Shown: positions 59,680 to 64,000 of the stretch, piece by piece
Numbering within the stretch: the first letter of the stretch is position 1
How the letters are laid out: each line of letters starts with the position of its first letter
NCBI RefSeq assembly: GCF_009758205.1
Contig: NZ_WRXN01000001.1
Span: forward strand, 806,001 to 870,000
Direction of reading: 5' to 3'
DNA: 64,000 nucleotides
Source of the DNA: Chitinophaga tropicalis
Lineage (GTDB): Bacteria > Bacteroidota > Bacteroidia > Chitinophagales > Chitinophagaceae
Notes under the pieces: model-generated
Seen by the model: only the letters and a program-made list of their open reading frames with translations
Told to the model about the DNA's origin: nothing
Databases searched by the model: none
Position numbers and translations under genes: made by a program

Positions 59680-60111
59680 ATGGTACAACATGTTAAACCA
59701 GACGTGGACCACCCGTCTGACGAAATGTTATCAAAAGAGGGGATGAAAGGATCGTTTATTTTGATAATTGACGATGAACCGGATATCTGCCGACTGTTGC
59801 AGCTTAGCCTTGTAAGATATGGATATAACGTCAAGTATGTTCATGCACTTACCGACGGATTGCAATATTTACAACAACAACAACCGGATCTTCTCTTCCT
59901 GGATATCCATCTGCCAGATGGCTCAGGACTGGAAGCTCTTCCGGCTATTAAGAAGAAATGTCCCACCTTGCCAGTGATAACGATCAGTGCATATGATAAC
60001 GGCATGGAGAAACAAACAGCATTGAATGCAGGCGCCAGTTATTTCCTGGCTAAACCATTCAATGTGAAAAGCCTGGATGAATTAATGGGTGTTATGTTAA
60101 GCCGAAAGTAA
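59680..60111 (+). CDS. Single-domain response regulator
   Basis: A 143-residue protein with only a receiver domain: ILIIDDEPDICRLLQLSL holds the acidic pocket, LFLDIHLPDGSGLEAL the phosphorylated aspartate, and FLAKPFNVKSLDELMG the conserved lysine. There is no output domain; such proteins relay phosphate or act through protein binding. I start at ATG 59680 (MVQHVKPDVD); a TTG at 59623 and an ATG at 59746 are in frame. The sigma-54 regulator gene follows after 56 bases. Confidence 0.88.
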   Translation: MVQHVKPDVDHPSDEMLSKEGMKGSFILIIDDEPDICRLLQLSLVRYGYNVKYVHALTDGLQYLQQQQPDLLFLDIHLPDGSGLEALPAIKKKCPTLPVITISAYDNGMEKQTALNAGASYFLAKPFNVKSLDELMGVMLSRK

Positions 60112-60119
60112 GGTCATTA

Positions 60120-60127
60120 TAAATTTG
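60120..60127 (+). promoter_or_regulatory. TAnnTTTG box before the second sigma-54 regulator gene
   Basis: TAAATTTG lies 40 bases upstream of the ATG at 60168, in a short A+T-rich spacer. No convincing -33 element is visible. Confidence 0.35.
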
Positions 60128-60167
60128 TAAATTTAATTGCTGTTGTCTAACACCACATATAAATATT

Positions 60168-61631
60168 ATGAGAAATATTTTGATAATTGACGATGAGATA
60201 AATATTTGTACGTTATTAAGCAAGTTTCTTGGTAAACATGGCTTTAAGGTGGATACTACAATGAGTGGTGCAACTGCCCTGAAGATGATGAAGGAAAAGA
60301 CCTTCGACCTGGTGTTGTGTGACTACCGTTTAAAGGACACTGATGGTGCCCAGCTGCTGCAGGATATCCTGCAGATAAATCCACGTACAATAGTGATCAT
60401 CATCACTGGCTATACCGACGTTAGAGTTGCTGTGGATATGGTGAAAAATGGAGCCTATGATTATCTCTCCAAACCGCTATACCCTGACGAGATACTCAAC
60501 CTGGTCCACAAAGCATTTGCCCATATGGACTCAGAACGTGAACGGGAATCGTCCATGCCGGCAATACGTGCAGCTAACGGTAACGGCAATGCCGACGGAG
60601 TGCCCACACCTGACGATCCTAATAGCGAAATGCTGGATAAAACACATAAATACGTTTATGGCGAAAGCAGTAATGCCCGCGAACTGTTCCGGCAAATAAA
60701 ACTGGTTGCGCCAACTGATTATAGTGTGATCATCTTCGGAGAAACAGGTACCGGTAAAGAGTCAGTTGCACACCTTATCCATCACCACAGTAAAAGACAT
60801 AACCAACCCTTCGTAGCACTGGACTGTGGAAGCCTATCCAAAGAGCTGGCCGCCAGTGAACTATTTGGTCATGAGAAAGGGGCCTTTACAGGTGCTATCA
60901 ATACCAAGATCGGCGCCTTTGAACAGGCACATGGAGGTACCCTCTTCCTGGATGAAGTGTCAAATCTGTCTTACGATATACAGGTAGCCCTGCTGCGTGT
61001 TATCCAGGAGAAAGTGATACGCCGCGTAGGTAGCCTGAAAGAGATACCTATCGATGTCCGTATCATAGTAGCATCGAACGAGAAATTATCGGAATCCGTT
61101 GCTAAAGGCCGTTTCCGTGAAGATCTCTTCCATCGCTTTAACGAATTCACTATCTACATCCCGCCATTGAGGGAAAGAGTGGAAGACCTGCCGCTATTTG
61201 TAGACGCTTTTATCCGCCAGGTGGAAAGAGAGCTGCAGAAGAATTGCGGGAAGATCACCCACGAAGTATGGGAATGCTTTAATAAATATAACTGGCCAGG
61301 TAATATCCGTGAGCTAAAAAACGTGATCAGACGCGCATGCCTGCTCACGCCAGAGCATGACGATATTACCCTGTCTACATTACCATTGGAAATGAAAGAA
61401 TCATTCTCTCAGGCTTCTTATGAAGATGACCACCAGGTGAATATGGCCGGAGAACTGATATCCATTACCAATGAGAACGATCTTAAAACAGTAGCGCTGC
61501 AGGCAGAATACAACAAGATCATCAATGTGCTGAAAGAAGTGAAATACAATAAAACGAAAGCGGCACAACTGCTGAACATAGATCGTAAGACGTTATACAA
61601 CAAACTACGATTGCTCAACATAAATTACTGA
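60168..61631 (+). CDS. Sigma-54-dependent NtrC-family response regulator
   Basis: A 487-residue activator. The receiver domain (residues 1-120) has NILIIDDEINICTLLSKFLG and DLVLCDYRLKDTDG with the phosphorylated aspartate. The AAA+ domain spans residues about 165-390: Walker A IIFGETGTGKESVAHLI, the intact sigma-54 loop KGAFTGA, and Walker B GTLFLDEVSNLSYDIQ. A Fis-type HTH ends the protein (NKTKAAQLLNIDRKTLYNKL). Target promoters are unknown. A hairpin terminator follows. Confidence 0.94.
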   Translation: MRNILIIDDEINICTLLSKFLGKHGFKVDTTMSGATALKMMKEKTFDLVLCDYRLKDTDGAQLLQDILQINPRTIVIIITGYTDVRVAVDMVKNGAYDYLSKPLYPDEILNLVHKAFAHMDSERERESSMPAIRAANGNGNADGVPTPDDPNSEMLDKTHKYVYGESSNARELFRQIKLVAPTDYSVIIFGETGTGKESVAHLIHHHSKRHNQPFVALDCGSLSKELAASELFGHEKGAFTGAINTKIGAFEQAHGGTLFLDEVSNLSYDIQVALLRVIQEKVIRRVGSLKEIPIDVRIIVASNEKLSESVAKGRFREDLFHRFNEFTIYIPPLRERVEDLPLFVDAFIRQVERELQKNCGKITHEVWECFNKYNWPGNIRELKNVIRRACLLTPEHDDITLSTLPLEMKESFSQASYEDDHQVNMAGELISITNENDLKTVALQAEYNKIINVLKEVKYNKTKAAQLLNIDRKTLYNKLRLLNINY

Positions 61632-61638
61632 TCAGGGA

Positions 61639-61662
61639 AGGGCGCTGCAAGCGCCCTTTTTC
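61639..61662 (+). terminator. Intrinsic terminator after the sigma-54 regulator gene
   Basis: gggcgc and gcgccc pair around tgcaa, extended by flanking A-G positions, followed by a T5 run. Confidence 0.8.
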
Positions 61663-61712
61663 ATGTGCACGGTATACTATTTGCAACGCCTGTATTGATA
61701 AACAGGTACGTT

Positions 61713-62186
61713 ATGGAACAGCAAATTAATTCTGCTGCCGGAGAGAAGATCAATAACAATTTCTTTGAACGCTTTTCCGGTAAAGTAGCACAGATGACAG
61801 GAACTCCCTGGGCATTCTTTATTGCACTCTCAGTGATCATTATATGGGGAATAACAGGACCGGTATTCGATTATTCAGATACCTGGCAGCTGGTCATCAA
61901 TACAGGCACTACCATCATCACTTTCCTGATGGTATTCGTGATCCAGAAATCACAGAATAAAGATTCAAAATCCATCCAGTTAAAATTGAATGAACTGATA
62001 GCAGCCAACAGAGCAGCGAGTAACAGGCTGATAGTAGTGGAAGACCTGACGGAAGATGAGCTCGATACGCTGCATAAATACTACTCCAGGCTTGCAGAGG
62101 AGACAAAGAAAAGAATGAACATGAAGGAATCTCATTCTGTGGAAGAAGCAATAGAAAATACAGACGAGAAGTTCAATGAAATATAA
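61713..62186 (+). CDS. Low-affinity iron permease family protein
   Basis: A 157-residue membrane protein. NNFFERFSGKVAQMTGTPWA and the two helices FFIALSVIIIWGITGPVF and LVINTGTTIITFLMVFVIQK with KDSKSIQLKLNELIAANRAA match the low-affinity iron permease (PF04120) family, named after yeast Fet4-related proteins. In bacteria the function is not established. ATG 61713 is chosen over ATG 61665, which would add a poorly conserved 16-residue leader. A terminator follows. Confidence 0.85.
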   Translation: MEQQINSAAGEKINNNFFERFSGKVAQMTGTPWAFFIALSVIIIWGITGPVFDYSDTWQLVINTGTTIITFLMVFVIQKSQNKDSKSIQLKLNELIAANRAASNRLIVVEDLTEDELDTLHKYYSRLAEETKKRMNMKESHSVEEAIENTDEKFNEI

Positions 62187-62208
62187 TGGGAAGTGTATCA
62201 GCTACTCA

Positions 62209-62243
62209 AAGGACCGGTTTCACCTCCGGCGAAACCGGTCCTT
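62209..62243. terminator. Bidirectional terminator between permease-like and kinase genes
   Basis: aaggaccggtttc and gaaaccggtcctt pair over 13 bases around a nine-base loop. It separates convergent genes; no long T-run follows. Confidence 0.72.
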
Positions 62244-62258
62244 CTGACCAGCAGGCAG

Positions 62259-63695
62259 TTATCCATTAACAGGCAGCGTAATTGTAAACGTACTTCCTGC
62301 CTCCGGTTCACTTTCTACATGGATAGTGCCCTTATGATTCATGACAATGTTCTGTGTGCTGGTCAGGCCAAGCCCTGTACCTTTGGGCTTACTGGTAAAG
62401 AAAGGATCAAATAACCGCATTTTCATCTCTTCCGGAATGCCAGGGCCATTATCACTTATTGTAATGACAGCCTTATCTTTCTGCTGAAGGGTTTGCACAG
62501 TAAGTACTCCCTTACCCGGCGTCATAGCCTCAATAGCATTGATGATAATGTTAAGCAACGCTATCACAACTTTCTCCTCATCCGCCGGGATGATGATATC
62601 CTGCTTCAGATAGTCTTTATTCACTTTTATCTCATTCAGCTGCAAACGGTCCTGCGCCAGTGTAAGTGCTTTATCTGTCAGCTCATTGATGCCATGAGGC
62701 TGGATATTCAGTTCCATCATCCTGGTAGAATGCAGCAGTTCGGTGATCAGCTGGTTAATACGGGTACAGTTGCGCTCAATAATGTCCACATATACCTGGC
62801 TTTCCTCCGGGTCTACAGGTTCTCCCTTGAACTGGCTCACTGCCAGCAGTATATTGGTGAGCGGATTCCTCACCTCATGGGCAATGACCCTTGCTATACG
62901 GCCTGTTACCACAAACTTCTGTTGTTGCTGTTTCTCCTGTTCTTCCCGTTTGCGCTCGGTGATATCCTGCGCCACACATAGAAAGATCTGTTCCGTTTCA
63001 TCCAGGGTAACGGCGCTGACCATTACGTCCAGTTTACGCCCTTCTTTGGTCAGGAAATTATATTCTGTCCGAAGGCTGGAATCTTCCCCACAGATATTCT
63101 CAAAGAAATGCCGGTACTGGTCTTCATGATAGAACAGTTCTTTCAGGTTCAAGTTCAGCATTTCCTCTTTGGAATACTTCAGATTTCTGAGTGCGGCGGG
63201 ATTGGCGTCTATGACATTCTTGTCACAATCTGCCAGAATAATGAGATCGTGCGCTTTTTCGAACACGCCAAAGTACTTTTTCTCATTCTCCTCAATAACC
63301 CGCAGGTGATGTGCTTCATCAAGAGCATAACGGATAGAGCGTTCCAGCTGGTCTGCGCTGATCTCTCCTTTTACAAGATAGTCTGAAGCACCTGCCTGCA
63401 TGGCTTCCTTATCGATGGTATAATCACCCTTACCGGTCAGCACTATTACCGGGGCCCTGTATTCCAGCTGCTGAAAATGATGCAGGATATCTATACCGGT
63501 GTATGGCCCCAGGCGATAGTCCACCAGGTAAATATCATGTTTTTTCCGGTCTATTTCTTCAACGGCTTTTGAGTAGGTAGGTGCCCAGTCCAGCTGGTAC
63601 TGTCCTGGTGAAATGTCCTGCAGCAGCTGGCTTACCAGGAAAAAGTCATCCTCATCGTCATCTACCATTAATATGTTTACGGGTTGATCTGTCAT
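62259..63695 (-). CDS. Hybrid response-regulator/PAS/histidine kinase
   Basis: A 478-residue cytoplasmic protein with no membrane helix. It begins with a receiver domain (NILMVDDDEDDFFLVSQLLQ, DIYLVDYRLGPYTGIDIL), followed by a PAS domain near residues 140-255 (VFEKAHDLIILADCDKNVID) and a kinase core: IAHEVRNPLTNILLAVSQFK with the phospho-histidine, NIIINAIEAM (N box), DNGPGI (G1) and GTGLGLTSTQNIV (G2). The receiver at the N-terminus suggests it is itself controlled by phosphorylation. It may act with the regulators encoded at 59.7-61.6 kb. The direction of phosphate flow is not shown. Confidence 0.92.
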   Translation of the reverse strand: MTDQPVNILMVDDDEDDFFLVSQLLQDISPGQYQLDWAPTYSKAVEEIDRKKHDIYLVDYRLGPYTGIDILHHFQQLEYRAPVIVLTGKGDYTIDKEAMQAGASDYLVKGEISADQLERSIRYALDEAHHLRVIEENEKKYFGVFEKAHDLIILADCDKNVIDANPAALRNLKYSKEEMLNLNLKELFYHEDQYRHFFENICGEDSSLRTEYNFLTKEGRKLDVMVSAVTLDETEQIFLCVAQDITERKREEQEKQQQQKFVVTGRIARVIAHEVRNPLTNILLAVSQFKGEPVDPEESQVYVDIIERNCTRINQLITELLHSTRMMELNIQPHGINELTDKALTLAQDRLQLNEIKVNKDYLKQDIIIPADEEKVVIALLNIIINAIEAMTPGKGVLTVQTLQQKDKAVITISDNGPGIPEEMKMRLFDPFFTSKPKGTGLGLTSTQNIVMNHKGTIHVESEPEAGSTFTITLPVNG

Positions 63696-63760
63696 ATGCC
63701 GAAATATTTGCCAGGTTCAGCAATTCTCTGCAATAAGAATGCTAGTTTTTTTATGTCAGG

Positions 63761-64000
63761 CTAACTTTCATGTAGATTAATTTGTGTTAGCGGTAAGACA
63801 ACAATAAAAGTAGCGCCTTCTCCGGGAAGGGCTGTAGCAGATATATGTCCGTGGTGACTGTCTACGATCTTTTTACAAATGGCCAGGCCTATTCCCGTTC
63901 CGGAATACTCACTCATGCCATGTAAACGCTGGAAGAGTAAAAAAATGCGCTCGGCATAGGCAGGGTCGAAGCCTATACCGTTATCTTCAACATGGATACT
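63761..64000 (-). CDS. Histidine kinase, C-terminal fragment cut by the window edge
   Basis: The frame is open to the window end and gives the last 79 residues of a sensor kinase ATPase domain: [20 protein letters not shown] with the G1 box, [20 protein letters not shown] with the G2 box, and the end [11 protein letters not shown]. It lies upstream of the hybrid kinase gene on the same strand, with a 65-base spacer. The N-terminal input domains lie outside the window. Confidence 0.88.
   Translation of the reverse strand, partial: SIHVEDNGIGFDPAYAERIFLLFQRLHGMSEYSGTGIGLAICKKIVDSHHGHISATALPGEGATFIVVLPLTQINLHES

Overview
The window is a 64 kb chromosomal segment from a member of the Bacteroidota, most likely the Chitinophagaceae (Chitinophaga-like). 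The grounds are a SusC/SusD pair, the gliding genes gldD and gldE, FecR and ECF-sigma regulation, a tricorn-type S41 protease, TAnnTTTG promoter boxes, few Shine-Dalgarno sequences and frequent TTG or GTG starts. No rRNA, tRNA, CRISPR array or insertion sequence was recognised.

Layout. 0-9.7 kb: 3' part of carB, a tricorn-like protease, comEC and purH. 9.7-13.9 kb: an ECF sigma factor with an unusual anti-sigma/TonB fusion, a Pmp3-like peptide, lutB and a DUF3109 protein. 13.9-17.8 kb (minus strand): mutY, ssb, gldE, gldD. 18.3-21.5 kb: HU, a TPR protein, a 31-residue basic ribosomal-type protein and RNase G. 21.6-32.1 kb: an L,D-transpeptidase, RidA, an acyl-CoA dehydrogenase-like protein, tsaB, an ArsR-type regulator beside a persulfide dioxygenase/rhodanese fusion, an SDR, a BON lipoprotein, a nadB-acyltransferase pair and a YhhN protein.

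32.2-48.3 kb is one functional unit. A histidine kinase and a sigma-54 response regulator diverge from a large exporter operon: adaptor, ATPase, three tandem fused FtsX permeases, a second ATPase, a TolC-like protein and a second adaptor. A good -24/-12 promoter match lies just before the first exporter gene, so the two-component system probably controls the exporter.

48.4-50.4 kb is an A+T-richer accessory patch: a small histone H1-like protein, then a minus-strand three-gene operon of overlapping genes encoding a RelE/HigB-like toxin, an extended HTH antitoxin and a SecB-like chaperone. This has the layout of a toxin-antitoxin-chaperone (TAC) module, with a near-perfect 18-bp palindrome upstream of the toxin. 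It is the most interesting system here.

50.4-57.9 kb: gpsA, a SusC/SusD pair followed by a five-unit 11-bp tandem repeat, and a DbpA-like helicase. 57.9-59.1 kb holds two gene remnants, an AraC-type regulator without its HTH joined to a FecR gene without its N-terminus, the apparent scar of a deletion. 59.1-64 kb: a stem-loop-rich non-coding stretch, then a signalling cluster of two response regulators, an iron-permease-like protein, a REC-PAS-kinase hybrid and the end of another kinase.

Two small palindrome families recur between genes: a terminator-type hairpin with core gcttttgcc/ggcaaaagc (six copies) and a short tGGCC-NNN-GGCCa hairpin (five copies).
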